NCBI RefSeq assembly: GCF_947496855.1
Contig: NZ_CANMED010000004.1
Span: 434,001 to 498,000, forward strand
DNA: 64,000 bases
Direction of reading: 5' to 3'
From: an uncultured Aquimarina sp.
GTDB lineage: Bacteria; Bacteroidota; Bacteroidia; Flavobacteriales; Flavobacteriaceae
In this document: positions 1 through 9,365 of the stretch, one piece after another
Layout of the letters: each line of letters opens with the position of its first letter
Position numbering within the stretch: position 1 is the stretch's first letter
Position numbers and translations under genes: made by a program
Notes under the pieces: model-generated
The model's input: the letters and a program-made list of their open reading frames with translations, nothing else
What the model was told of the DNA's origin: nothing
Databases searched by the model: none

Positions 1-2
1 AA

Positions 3-940
3 GCAGAATACAAACTTTGGGGAGCTAAAAAAATAAGAGAATTATTGTTTAAAGAGTTTCCATCCCAAGAAGTTCCTTCGGTGGTTACGGTTCATAATAT
101 TCTAAAGAAAAATGGTTTGGTATGTCCTCAAAAAAGAATGCGAAGAGTCAAACCCGCACACATTATTTTCGACCCTAAATCATGTAATGAAGTTTGAAGT
201 GCGGACTATAAAGGAAAGTTCTTAATGGGAAATAAAACATACTGTCATCCGCTAACCATTGCAGATTCTAAAAGTCGATTTTTATTCACTGCTAAAGGGC
301 ATTACAAAGAAAATCTAAAGTCGGCTAAGGCAGCGTTTAAAAGGGTTTTTAGAATATTTGCTCTCCCTAAACAGTTACACACCGATAACGGCAGTCCTTT
401 CGGATCGGTAAGGCAATTCAACGATTTACACAGCTCTGCTATTGGTTTATTGAAATCGGCATTACTCCTGTTTTCTCTGATCCTGGACAGCTACAACAAA
501 ACGGTAGACATGAACGTATGCGTCGCGATTTAAAAGCTGCTTGTGCAAAACCTTCTGCTTATGATTTAAAAGCGCAGCAAAGGCGATTAAACCACTTTGT
601 AAAACAATACAATAACATAAGACTGCATGAGGCATTAGACATGAAAACACCAGCATATATTCATGACTTTTCTCACAGGCCATTCCTTGAAAAAATAGCA
701 AATTTTGACTATGATTCTAAGTATAGAATTCTTAAAGTAACTAAAAGTGAAGCGGTGAGATGGAAGTCCTATTATTGGGTATATATATCAGCTGCTTTAA
801 AAGGAAAATACATTGCTATTGAAGATATTGGAAATGGAATTTGGAAAGTCTTTTATAGAAATGTATTTTTAGGTTTCTTTGATGAAAAACATCTTAGAAA
901 CAAACAACAACCGACAACGTTAGAAACTAATTTAGTGTAA
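3..940 (+). pseudogene. Decayed IS481-type transposase (5' end outside window)
   Basis: This is the catalytic part of a DDE integrase/transposase of the IS481 type. In frame 3 the reading runs from the window edge, is interrupted by TGA at 195-197 where the family has a tryptophan (W/C-S-A-D-Y/F-K-G motif), and continues through the conserved TDNGSPF motif near 385-400. Around 405-420 the frame shifts to frame 2, which carries the second half: the NGRHERM motif near 495-520, the LHEAL motif near 630, and a C-terminal domain to the stop at 938-940. With one nonsense codon and one frameshift it cannot make intact protein. The element's left end lies upstream of the window. The right end is probably between 940 and 1000, but I could not fix it. 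Confidence 0.85.
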
Positions 941-1028
941 ACACCTAATCTTTAACTTGTGTAACCATGTCCCTTTACGAGCATGAAAAAAAACATTCTG
1001 CTAAATTCAAAAAAGAAGATTTAAAAAA

Positions 1029-2111
1029 ATGAAACAAATATTTTACCCATTATTAATTACTTCAATTTTAATATTAACCTCTTGCAAACAAAATAAGGAA
1101 AAAAGTGCTATTGATACAGAATTTTATATTCCTGTTGAAAAATCAAATTTATTTATCCGTTTAGTTGGTAATCCAAACAAACCTATAATTATCGATTTGC
1201 ACGGAGGACCTGGTGGTTTTTCAGGTTTTAGCCACGAAATATACGCCCCTTACCTTGAAAACGATTATTTACTTGTTTACCTTGACCAAAGAGGAAGTGG
1301 TAGGTCTGATATTTCGAACGATTCGACCTTATTAACTACACAGCAATTTGTAAAAGATTTAGATGTTGTAGTTGATACACTTCAGAACAGATATCCGAAT
1401 AAGAATATAAATCTTTTAGGCACTTCTTGGGGTGGGACATATGGTTTACTATATTTAATCGACCACCAAGATAAAATAACATCTTTTGCCTGCACAAGCG
1501 GAAAAGCTAATTCTGTTTATCAAAATATTTCTTTGATAGAACACGAAGAAGAACTCGCAAAGAAGTTTTTGGCAAAAACGAACAATCCAAAGGATAAAAA
1601 GCTATTTGACGATATGCTGACAAAGCTATCTGAAATAAAAAATAGTGGTTTTAAAGATTTCTACACTAATATGAACTTGATAAAACATAAATTTCCAAAA
1701 AAACTCGGTTTTAGTCCTTATAAATACGAAAAGGAAGATGATGAAAACAAGAAGCTATTAGATACAATTGCGGTATTTAAAAGAGCCAATTACACACCAG
1801 AAATGCTAAAAACTTCTTTAGAAAAAATGGAAATTGTAAATAAGCAATTTCGCAATACACCTTCTTACAACAATTTGAATATTATCGATGAAATGAATAT
1901 TATAAATAAACCAGTTATTGTTCTGCAAGGAGAATATGATTATGCTGTTGGTATTAAACAAGGTGAAATGATTTATAATGCGCTTAAAGGAGTTCCAGAA
2001 GAAAATAAAGAACTACATATTATCCCTAATACAGCACACAATTTAAAAAAGGAATCCGTTCGCGATGAGTATTTCAATTTAGTAAAAACATTTTTTGACA
2101 GGCACAATTAA
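1029..2111 (+). CDS. Lipoprotein alpha/beta hydrolase, proline iminopeptidase-like (S33)
   Basis: A 360-residue alpha/beta-fold serine hydrolase, probably a peptidase or esterase anchored in the envelope. The N-terminus is a lipoprotein signal with Cys19 in the LTSC lipobox. The oxyanion segment HGGPGG lies at 58-63 and DQRGSGRS near 86-93, both typical of prolyl iminopeptidases. The nucleophile elbow GTSWGG gives Ser133; Asp304 (GEYDYAVG) and His337 (NTAHN) complete a plausible triad. The gene stands alone between two dead insertion sequences and ends about 60 bases before an attC-like palindrome, so it may be laterally acquired cargo. The true substrate is unknown; the fold assignment is firm. 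Confidence 0.85.
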   Translation: MKQIFYPLLITSILILTSCKQNKEKSAIDTEFYIPVEKSNLFIRLVGNPNKPIIIDLHGGPGGFSGFSHEIYAPYLENDYLLVYLDQRGSGRSDISNDSTLLTTQQFVKDLDVVVDTLQNRYPNKNINLLGTSWGGTYGLLYLIDHQDKITSFACTSGKANSVYQNISLIEHEEELAKKFLAKTNNPKDKKLFDDMLTKLSEIKNSGFKDFYTNMNLIKHKFPKKLGFSPYKYEKEDDENKKLLDTIAVFKRANYTPEMLKTSLEKMEIVNKQFRNTPSYNNLNIIDEMNIINKPVIVLQGEYDYAVGIKQGEMIYNALKGVPEENKELHIIPNTAHNLKKESVRDEYFNLVKTFFDRHN

Positions 2112-2167
2112 ATTATGAAACATCAGAATTTATTTCTTGAAAAAAATAACAGAAAAAACACCACTAA

Positions 2168-2190
2168 TGCTAACAAGGGTAACCGTTGTA
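2168..2190. repeat. attC-like palindromic site, left part
   Basis: TGCTAAC at 2168-2174 begins an imperfect 20-base palindrome (2171-2190, TAACAAGGGT followed by AACCGTTGTA, 8 of 10 arm positions pairing). The exact reverse complement of the first seven bases, GTTAGCA, appears at 3730-3736 just before the next gene. Together they resemble the outer R boxes of an integron attC site, now separated by the decayed IS1182 element. No integrase gene is visible in the window, so the assignment is inferential. Confidence 0.35.
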
Positions 2191-2252
2191 CAAGCCTCTA
2201 AAAAATGAAAATTGATTAAAAAACCAATGTTCTAAGCTCTTCTTTTTGGTAC

Positions 2253-3585
2253 TAATATTGTAATATCTTAAGTAAATACATATGCTCTAAACGGCTTATT
2301 TGATGGTTTAGAATGGGTTTTAATCGAAAAACAAAGGTAAAACATACTCCAGTTTGACTTACTGGAGTTTTCTTTATGAATTTCAAGTATTTCTTCAGGT
2401 TATAAGCAATAGCTGCCATAAGCATGCACTTATTTGCATTTCGGATTCCTAATGTATTGACTTTTCTTAAGGCCATAAACTCTTTTAAAGTACTGAATAC
2501 TGGTTCTACGGCACTTTGTCTTTTGGCTTTCATATACCGCCCTCGTTTACTGTTTACTCTAGCGATGTTTCGCTAATACTCCTTTCTATAATACGTAACA
2601 CTAAACTTCTTTTCCTGAGCAGATTTACCTAAACAGCTACTGCGTAATGGACAGTCTATATAGATCTTATTAGAAGCCCGGTATTCTTTCTTTTTCGTAT
2701 TACTTTTCTTCTCTATAAAAACTTTAGTAAAAGGAATGATCTTGCCTTGTGGCATACATAATGATCTTCTTTTTTATCGTAAACGAACTCATCTGGACCT
2801 CCTTTATAAGTTCCGTGGGGCGGTATAAAGCTTTTAATATTCTTAGATTCTAGGTACGCATAATTCTCTCCGCTACTATAGCCATTATCGGCAACACAGT
2901 TTTGAAAAACCAAACCTTGTTGCCATAGGCGTTGTCGAACTCTTTCTCCTGTATCTTATAAGTATTGATAATCTTTTTTGCCTGCGTGATAAGCTTGTAT
3001 ATCAGTGATCACGTGATGGGCAGTATCTAGGGTAAGTCGACTTAGATAATTGAGCTTTCTGGCTTTACTAGGTTTTACACTCATACGGGCATCTGGATCG
3101 GTGGGACTGTAATGTGTCTTATTAGAAGTATATCTACTGCCTTTATTTCCTGCCTAAGGTCGCTGATCCTGACCCTTTGTCCATTTCTTGTTTCTGATAG
3201 TGATAGCGCGTAATTCTTTTTCACTGACACTAATGGTTTGTTGTGCTTTACTAGCCTTGTCTTCTTTGGCTTTTCGTAGTGGTTCTTCTTTATTCCTAAC
3301 ATTGATATGACGTATTTTGCGTAAATGATCTTCGAGTTCCTCTGCGGGAACCTTTAACTCCAGGCTATACATCGAAGCATTGGTATTCACAGGAGCGGAA
3401 TTGATAGCCTGAGTATGAACACTTTCTCCATAAAAACATTTCGTAACAGAACGTAGAAAATCTAATTCCAAACATTCTTTTAAATGACGATAAAAATTAT
3501 GTTGAGCAACTCGATCACTTAATCGAAAACTAGTGAAGAGTTTTTTTGATATTCCTTCTTGCCTGGTATATCGTGAAATTAACAT
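2253..3585 (-). pseudogene. Decayed IS1182-type transposase
   Basis: Minus-strand fragments in several frames reconstruct a Bacteroidota IS1182 (DDE, IS5-like) transposase. The N-terminal part starts at 3585 and breaks at an in-frame TAG at 3154-3156. The same frame then continues through the NKTHYSPTDPDAR segment to another stop near 2960. A different frame gives DNGYSSGENYAYLESK near 2830-2910, another gives the cysteine-containing CPLRSSCLGKS segment near 2620-2670, and the last carries the KRQSAVEPVFSTL segment near 2470-2530 with the usual LKKYLKF tail. At least two stops and two frameshifts make it non-functional. Element ends were not determined; they probably lie near 2200-2250 and 3600-3700. 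Confidence 0.85.
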
Positions 3586-3742
3586 TTTTTCTTAACTTAT
3601 GCAACAGGCACAATGGCTATAAGTAATTGCTTGTTCTAACTTACTTACGAAAATTCTCAAGAATTTTCGATTCGGTTTGTATTTGTTAAATTAGGTGTTT
3701 AAAACACGCAACAAACCATATACAAACACGTTAGCAATAATT

Positions 3743-4444
3743 ATGACTAAAACCTTGATAATCTTGTTTTTTATACCAAGTTTTATTTATTGCCAATCTG
3801 CAAATCCTCCAGGAACAATAAAACTTAATGATAGTATATACATAGACAGTACTCCAATAACTAATTTTATGTTTGTTGAATATTTAATAGGAAAAGATTT
3901 TTTAAAAAGAAAAGGATTCAAATCTTATGAAGAATATTCTAAATGTAATATTGAAAATAAAGATTCTGATGAATCAATGTTTGATTTTGAATACCCTTCT
4001 CCTTTCTTAATAGAAATGTCTCCCTCAGATAAATACCTAAAAAGAAAAAAATACTATAAAGACACAATTTATATCGATCATCCAATATTAAATATTTCTA
4101 AAGAACAAGCTATTGACTTTTGTCAATGGAGAACTGAAGTGGTAAAAAACTTATGGTTTTCTCAAAAAAGTGATGAAAGAAAAAGAGATTTATCAACAAA
4201 GATCCTATACCGATTACCTAGTGAAAGTGAATTGTTTGATGCAAAAACTTGGTTTAAGAGAACAAATCAATTAACAAACTTTAAAGATAAAAAACTATTA
4301 AAAACCTATTTTTCATATCATCCAAAAGGGTATAGGGTTTTACCTATATTTGAATTTACAAAAAGTGAAAAATTATCAATCAATGAAGGGATCAACAACA
4401 AAAATTTTATTGGATTTAGATGTGTCTGTGAAATCCATAAATAA
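3743..4444 (+). CDS. Secreted SUMF1/FGE-fold protein (GldK/J-like domain)
   Basis: A 233-residue protein with a sec signal (MTKTLIILFF onward, cleavage near CQS) when started at the ATG at 3743. An upstream in-frame ATG at 3695 would bury the signal and overlap the attC-like site, so I prefer 3743. The body carries formylglycine-generating-enzyme-like features: an HPILNISKEQAIDFCQW segment, LPSESE, and the terminal IGFRC motif. It lacks the full length and the cysteine pair expected of an active formylglycine-generating enzyme, so it is more likely a structural relative, as seen in gliding/T9SS proteins. It may be a captured gene cassette because attC-like boxes border it. Confidence 0.6.
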   Translation: MTKTLIILFFIPSFIYCQSANPPGTIKLNDSIYIDSTPITNFMFVEYLIGKDFLKRKGFKSYEEYSKCNIENKDSDESMFDFEYPSPFLIEMSPSDKYLKRKKYYKDTIYIDHPILNISKEQAIDFCQWRTEVVKNLWFSQKSDERKRDLSTKILYRLPSESELFDAKTWFKRTNQLTNFKDKKLLKTYFSYHPKGYRVLPIFEFTKSEKLSINEGINNKNFIGFRCVCEIHK

Positions 4445-4582
4445 CTATTACTAACATCATATATAAAATCGGAGCAAAGTTTGGTGCCAATTGAAAGCTG
4501 ATTTCCCTTTTCCAACTGCGCTAAGTTTTTATTTCGTAAATAAGAAATAAAAATACGTGAAAAAAAATCAATTGATTCAGGC

Positions 4583-4612
4583 TTGCTTTCCTTAATCAGA
4601 TTTATATATTTG
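4583..4612 (+). promoter_or_regulatory. Bacteroidota-type promoter for the AraC regulator
   Basis: TTG at 4583-4585 and TATATTTG at 4605-4612 are 19 bases apart, matching the TTG-N(17-23)-TAnnTTTG promoter described for Flavobacterium. The predicted transcription start near 4618 supports the TTG start codon at 4642. Confidence 0.6.
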
Positions 4613-4641
4613 GTAGAAGGATAAAAAAAAGTTCAAAATTA

Positions 4642-5736
4642 TTGGAAATTAAAGTAGAACTAATAGAGAGTATTGGAAAGATAGTTGTTTTTATAATGGT
4701 CATCCTTTCTGTTTTTCTTTTTACAGTTAAAACTAAAAACAAGTTATCAAATAGATTATTTGGTATCTACTTATTAGTTATAGCATTTGATTTAATTGGT
4801 TTGTTTACCAACAAAACATTAGAGTATCCTAATATCCGAAATTTAAAAATCTCTTCTAGTCTACTTCAATTACCCTTATTTTATCTCTATGTATTATCCG
4901 CTTGTTATTCTAATTTTAGGATTACAAAAAAGCACATTATACATTTCTTTTTATTCATATCATTCCTTATCATTTTCAAAATAACTGCATTCTCTAGCCA
5001 AAGTTTATTGTTCTTTGAAATAATAGGAGAATTACAATATTTCACTTATATCATAGCGGTATTTATAGTTTTAAAGAAATACAAAACTGTATATCTTGAA
5101 AATTATTCAAATGCAAATTATGCAATCTATAAGTGGTTGTTTCAAATTACAATATTCTCGTGTATAGCTCATACATTTGTTATTACAAGATGGTATTTAT
5201 CTAATTCCATATATCAAGAATATGTTCTAAACATGAATATAGTGATAAGTCTTTCTGTTCTATCCATAACCATATTCTTTGTTTTAAAAGCCTTGTACCA
5301 ACCAGAACTTTTTACTGGGATTAATATAAATCTAAGTCCAATAAAATCCTTTGTAGAAAAGAGAACTGTTAAAACTAATATTCAAAAAAATGAATCCAAA
5401 AATGAATATCTAAAAAAACTGACTTCATTTATGGAAGAGGAAAAACCCTTTTTAGATTTCGAATTAACATTACAAAAGCTAGCTCTACAAACTGATATTC
5501 CAGAAAGAGAATTATCCATACTAATCAATCATCATTTAGGGAAACACTTTTTTGACTTCATAAATGAATACAGAATAAATGATGCAAAAATACTGCTACA
5601 AGATCCTACCAAAAAAAAGCTTACTGTTTTAGAAATCTTGTATAAAGTTGGCTTCAATTCTAAATCCTCTTTTTACACAGCTTTCAAGAAAACAACAAAC
5701 CAAACACCTTCAGAATACAGAAAATCAATTAATTAA
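4642..5736 (+). CDS. Membrane-anchored AraC-family transcriptional regulator
   Basis: A 364-residue regulator with about seven hydrophobic segments in residues 8-220 and a C-terminal AraC helix-turn-helix pair (about 260-362; LALQTDIPERELSILIN, then ILYKVGFNSKSSFYTAFKK and TPSEYRK). This membrane-sensor-plus-AraC layout is common in Flavobacteriia. The start is TTG at 4642; the first ATG (4696) would remove part of the first membrane helix, and a good promoter ends 30 bases upstream. It precedes two secreted serine hydrolases and may control them, although terminator-like hairpins separate the genes. The ligand is unknown. Confidence 0.8.
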   Translation: MEIKVELIESIGKIVVFIMVILSVFLFTVKTKNKLSNRLFGIYLLVIAFDLIGLFTNKTLEYPNIRNLKISSSLLQLPLFYLYVLSACYSNFRITKKHIIHFFLFISFLIIFKITAFSSQSLLFFEIIGELQYFTYIIAVFIVLKKYKTVYLENYSNANYAIYKWLFQITIFSCIAHTFVITRWYLSNSIYQEYVLNMNIVISLSVLSITIFFVLKALYQPELFTGININLSPIKSFVEKRTVKTNIQKNESKNEYLKKLTSFMEEEKPFLDFELTLQKLALQTDIPERELSILINHHLGKHFFDFINEYRINDAKILLQDPTKKKLTVLEILYKVGFNSKSSFYTAFKKTTNQTPSEYRKSIN

Positions 5737-5740
5737 ACAT

Positions 5741-5804
5741 AGTCCGATTTTATATCGAACTTATTATTTTGGATAAAATCAGTCCGACTTTCTTTACTCG
5801 GACT
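5741..5804. terminator. Two successive terminator-like hairpins
   Basis: The first hairpin, 5741-5761, pairs AGTCCGAT with ATCGAACT (one mismatch). The second, 5781-5804, pairs AGTCCGA (5781-5787) with TCGGACT (5798-5804) across a pyrimidine-rich loop. They follow the AraC regulator. The second hairpin recurs nearly unchanged after the next gene (7534-7557). Confidence 0.55.
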
Positions 5805-5857
5805 TCTAATACATCAAAATAATTCAGATTTGTATCAAATTAAAAAAATAGATACTC

Positions 5858-7507
5858 ATGGATTATATTCTAAAAACAGTAAAGGTTATAGCATTACTAC
5901 TTTTCTCTCAGTCAATTCTATCACAACATGAGATTCTTGAAAAACGAGCAGAAAAAAAAATAGATTCTTTATTTAACTTCTATCATCAAGATAATCATAC
6001 CGGATCTATAATATCTATTATACAAAATGAGAAAACTATGTATCAGAATTATAAGGGGCTAGCTAACATAGAATACCAAATTCCAATATCCAATTCTACT
6101 GTATTTAACATTGCATCCGTCTCCAAGCAATTCACGACTTTTCTTTCAATGCTATTAGAAGAAGAAGGGAAACTCTCTTTTAACGATGATATTAGATCCT
6201 ATATAAAAGAGCTTAAAGATTTACCTAATAAAATAACAATTAGACAACTTGCCAATCATACACACGGTTTACCTAATCCAGATGAATTATCACAACTAAA
6301 AGGTATAGAAACAATGAATCATAAGGAAGTTGTTGAAATGTTGTTAAACATAAAACAAATTAATTTTGAAGCTGGAGATAAGCATGTATATAATAATACG
6401 GGATATATATTACTCTCAATAATTATTGAGCGAGTTGGTAAAGGATCATTTAAAGAGCAACTAGAAAAAAAGATTTTTACTCCATTAGGAATGAATAATA
6501 CAACTGTTGTTGATAATAAAAACACTGTGATAATGGATAAAGCATATTCATATAACTTAATCGATAACAAATACATAAATAATCCAGTTAAACTTTCAAC
6601 GATTGGATCATCTGGTATTTTCACAACAATAGAAGACTTAGGTTTATGGGTTAAAAATTATCAAAATACAACTTTAGGAAAAAGGGAGTTTTATGAAAGA
6701 ATGCAAACCATAACTGTTCTAAATTCTGGTAAAAAAACAAACTACGGTTTAGGTTTACAACACGATAATTACAAAGGTATTGATGTTGTATTTCATGGTG
6801 GAGGCACAGAAAGTTATCGATCATACATTCTGCACGCACCAGAACACCAATTATCACTCATCTTTTTATCAAATAAGGGAGGTATGTTAGGATTGGATAT
6901 TTTGTACAATGCTCTTGAAATTATTTTAAAAGATGCTATTCAAGAAGAGAAAGCGGACAATACCGCAAACTATAAAGAGCTAAAAAAGCTCGAAGGAACT
7001 TATGAAATGTTTCCGGGCGTATATTATACATTTATTGCTGAGAAAGGAAATCTATATTTTCAAGAATATGGAACAACAGATAAAACGTTGCTTACAATCC
7101 TAGATAAAAACGTATTTAATTTTCCGTATATCCCACATGCTAGGTTTGTCTTCAACAACAACAGAGTTGATTTTCATATTGCTGATATGATGTATCCTTG
7201 CACAAAAACAGTTCTAAAATCACCAAAACTAGAGAACATAAACTTACAAGACTTCACCGGAACATATAAAAGCACCGAACATAATACTTCATATAATTTG
7301 GTCGTAAAAAACAATCTTTTAATTGCAATCCATAGTAATAAAAGTTATGATATCGTATTGAAACCTTTAGGAAAGAATAGTTTTTACTCTAACCAATCAT
7401 ATTTTGGGAAAATAGATTTTATTACTAATACTAATGGAACAACTATTGAATCCCTAAAAGTATCTGGACAAAATCTAAAAAATATAGTTTTCAAAAAAAT
7501 CAATTAA
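5858..7507 (+). CDS. Secreted serine hydrolase, class C beta-lactamase fold
   Basis: A 549-residue exported protein (signal peptide about 1-22, ending near LSQ). The beta-lactamase/penicillin-binding fold is shown by SVSK (Ser87, Lys90), YNN (Tyr178, Asn180) and HGGG (313-316). The C-terminal 170 residues form a beta-rich extension, often seen in Bacteroidota members of this family. Members act as esterases, D-aminopeptidases or peptidases far more often than as true beta-lactamases, so resistance should not be inferred. It is paralogous in fold to the next gene and shares a hairpin repeat with the upstream spacer. Substrate unknown. Confidence 0.85.
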   Translation: MDYILKTVKVIALLLFSQSILSQHEILEKRAEKKIDSLFNFYHQDNHTGSIISIIQNEKTMYQNYKGLANIEYQIPISNSTVFNIASVSKQFTTFLSMLLEEEGKLSFNDDIRSYIKELKDLPNKITIRQLANHTHGLPNPDELSQLKGIETMNHKEVVEMLLNIKQINFEAGDKHVYNNTGYILLSIIIERVGKGSFKEQLEKKIFTPLGMNNTTVVDNKNTVIMDKAYSYNLIDNKYINNPVKLSTIGSSGIFTTIEDLGLWVKNYQNTTLGKREFYERMQTITVLNSGKKTNYGLGLQHDNYKGIDVVFHGGGTESYRSYILHAPEHQLSLIFLSNKGGMLGLDILYNALEIILKDAIQEEKADNTANYKELKKLEGTYEMFPGVYYTFIAEKGNLYFQEYGTTDKTLLTILDKNVFNFPYIPHARFVFNNNRVDFHIADMMYPCTKTVLKSPKLENINLQDFTGTYKSTEHNTSYNLVVKNNLLIAIHSNKSYDIVLKPLGKNSFYSNQSYFGKIDFITNTNGTTIESLKVSGQNLKNIVFKKIN

Positions 7508-7533
7508 GCATACAAATACAACAAATAAAAATC

Positions 7534-7557
7534 AGTCCTACTTTCTTTACTCGGACT
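7534..7557. terminator. Terminator-like hairpin, repeat of 5781-5804
   Basis: AGTCCTA (7534-7540) and TCGGACT (7551-7557) flank the same ACTTTCTTTAC core found at 5781-5804, with one base changed so the stem has a mismatch. The near-identical spacer suggests a local duplication of the hydrolase-plus-terminator unit. Confidence 0.5.
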
Positions 7558-7606
7558 TTTAAATCTAAATGATTCCTCATTTTCGCTTAAAAATTAATAA
7601 TTCACA

Positions 7607-9085
7607 ATGATGAAATTTATTTACACATTCGCATTAGTCTTATCTGCTCAACTTTGTTTTAGTCAACAAATACTAAAAGAATTAAAAGGGATTGATGATG
7701 AAATCATTCAATTAATGACAGCATATAATACAATTGGCCTATCTGTGGCTGTAGTCAAAGATGATAAGGTTATATATTCTAAGGGATTTGGTTATCGAAA
7801 CTTAAAACAACAATTACCTGTTACTGAAAATACACTTTTTCATATTGCTTCTATGACAAAAGCTTTCACTGGTTCTTTGTTAGGTATTTTAGAATCAAAT
7901 AATCAATTATCTTTAAAAGACAAACCTGGACAATACGTTCCAAATTTTAAGTTCTACAATGACGAAATGAACAACCTTATTACTATTGAAGATTTATTAA
8001 GTCACAAAAGTGGAATTGGTTCTCAGGGTGTTTCTTTAGAAATGTTCCCAGATAAAGATAAATTAATAACAGTACAACGATTACAGTATTTAAAGCCTGA
8101 GTCTGAAGTTAAAAACAGTTGGAATTACAGCAATATGGGATATACTCTTGCAGGAACTATTGTTGAACAAGTAACAAACAAAAATTGGGAAACTAATCTT
8201 CAAGAAAAAATATTTGCCCCTTTACACATGAAAAACTCTTGTACTACAATCGAAGAGATGAAGCAGTCTAATAATTTTTCATTGGGTTATGGAGTGTATA
8301 AAGGAAAATCAGAAAAAGTTCCCTATCAAAACTATTACGCTTTTGGTCCAGCTGGAGTCATTAAAAGCTCCGTAAAAGATCTATCCAACTGGATGCGTAC
8401 TTGGTTAAACAAAGGTGTTTTTAATGGAAATCAAGTCATCCCAAAAGAATATGTTTATGAAGCTTCCAGACCTCAAAACCTAAAGCATAAAGAAGAGTAC
8501 ACAGAAGATTCGTTTTTATATACAGAAGGGTTCGGTTGGCGTATTAGATCTTGGAATGGTCACTACAGATTACGCCATGGAGGCAATACTCAAGGTTTTA
8601 GTAGTGTAACGGAGTTATTTCCTTTTAAAAATATAGGAATTGTTGTTTTGTGTAATCAAAATGGCTCTATACTTCCTTACATCATATCTGATAAGATTTC
8701 AAGAAGACTACTTCAACTTCCTCCAGAAAATGAATATCCAGTACTTATTTCTGATCTGTATAAACCTAACAGCGAGGATACATCATTTAATATTGATAAA
8801 ATGCCAACACAACCTATCAGTAATTTTTCGGGATTCTATTATGCTGACGGTTTCGGAAAAATAGAAGTTATCGAAAAAGCAGGTAAATTACTGGCAATAT
8901 TTCCTACTCATACATTTAAATTGGCACATCAAAACTATAATAATTTCTATCTAAAAGGTATGGAAGATTTTAAAGAATCCTTTAACCCTGAATTTACTGT
9001 TAAATTTATTATGGATACAAAAGGAAAAACATCAATGTTAGAAATATATGCTCAAAAAGAACCTATTGAATTTCATAAAAAGTAA
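7607..9085 (+). CDS. Secreted serine hydrolase, class C beta-lactamase fold (second copy)
   Basis: A 492-residue exported protein with a signal peptide ending near CFSQ (residue 20). Catalytic motifs are SMTK (Ser82, Lys85), YSN (Tyr174, Asn176) and HGG (324-326), the class C/PBP set. About 120 residues after the last motif form a beta-rich C-terminal domain. Two adjacent ATGs (7607, 7610) are equivalent. It follows a related hydrolase after a 99-base spacer with a hairpin, so the two may be co-regulated paralogues that have diverged well apart. Role probably in envelope peptide or ester hydrolysis; not demonstrably a beta-lactamase. Confidence 0.85.
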   Translation: MMKFIYTFALVLSAQLCFSQQILKELKGIDDEIIQLMTAYNTIGLSVAVVKDDKVIYSKGFGYRNLKQQLPVTENTLFHIASMTKAFTGSLLGILESNNQLSLKDKPGQYVPNFKFYNDEMNNLITIEDLLSHKSGIGSQGVSLEMFPDKDKLITVQRLQYLKPESEVKNSWNYSNMGYTLAGTIVEQVTNKNWETNLQEKIFAPLHMKNSCTTIEEMKQSNNFSLGYGVYKGKSEKVPYQNYYAFGPAGVIKSSVKDLSNWMRTWLNKGVFNGNQVIPKEYVYEASRPQNLKHKEEYTEDSFLYTEGFGWRIRSWNGHYRLRHGGNTQGFSSVTELFPFKNIGIVVLCNQNGSILPYIISDKISRRLLQLPPENEYPVLISDLYKPNSEDTSFNIDKMPTQPISNFSGFYYADGFGKIEVIEKAGKLLAIFPTHTFKLAHQNYNNFYLKGMEDFKESFNPEFTVKFIMDTKGKTSMLEIYAQKEPIEFHKK

Positions 9086-9365
9086 AAAACACTTTCAAAA
9101 AGAAATGAACTATTATTTGTACAACCACGACATATCTTAAACCATAACAAAAATGGAGAATAACGAAACGAAAAGTAATTTCGACAGGAATAGGATTGAA
9201 AAAACACTTTCTATCTTAGTTTGTTATTATAATATCATATATTTTAACTGAAATTGTAAATATTAATGATAGATATATGTCATTGCAGCTCAAAACCATT
9301 GATTTATTCAAGCTACGATGCATCTCTGGAGCGTAACAACCAATTTGTAAGAGAATAGATTAAAG

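Noticed and set aside
5858..9085. Antibiotic resistance (true beta-lactamases)
   Set aside because: The class C fold is shared by many esterases and peptidases; both proteins carry C-terminal domains foreign to resistance enzymes, and no resistance context is seen.
9153..9251. 32-residue plus-strand frame in the spacer before the unknown protein
   Set aside because: It ends within non-coding DNA, lacks family features and shows no clear ribosome-binding context; I left it out as probable chance.
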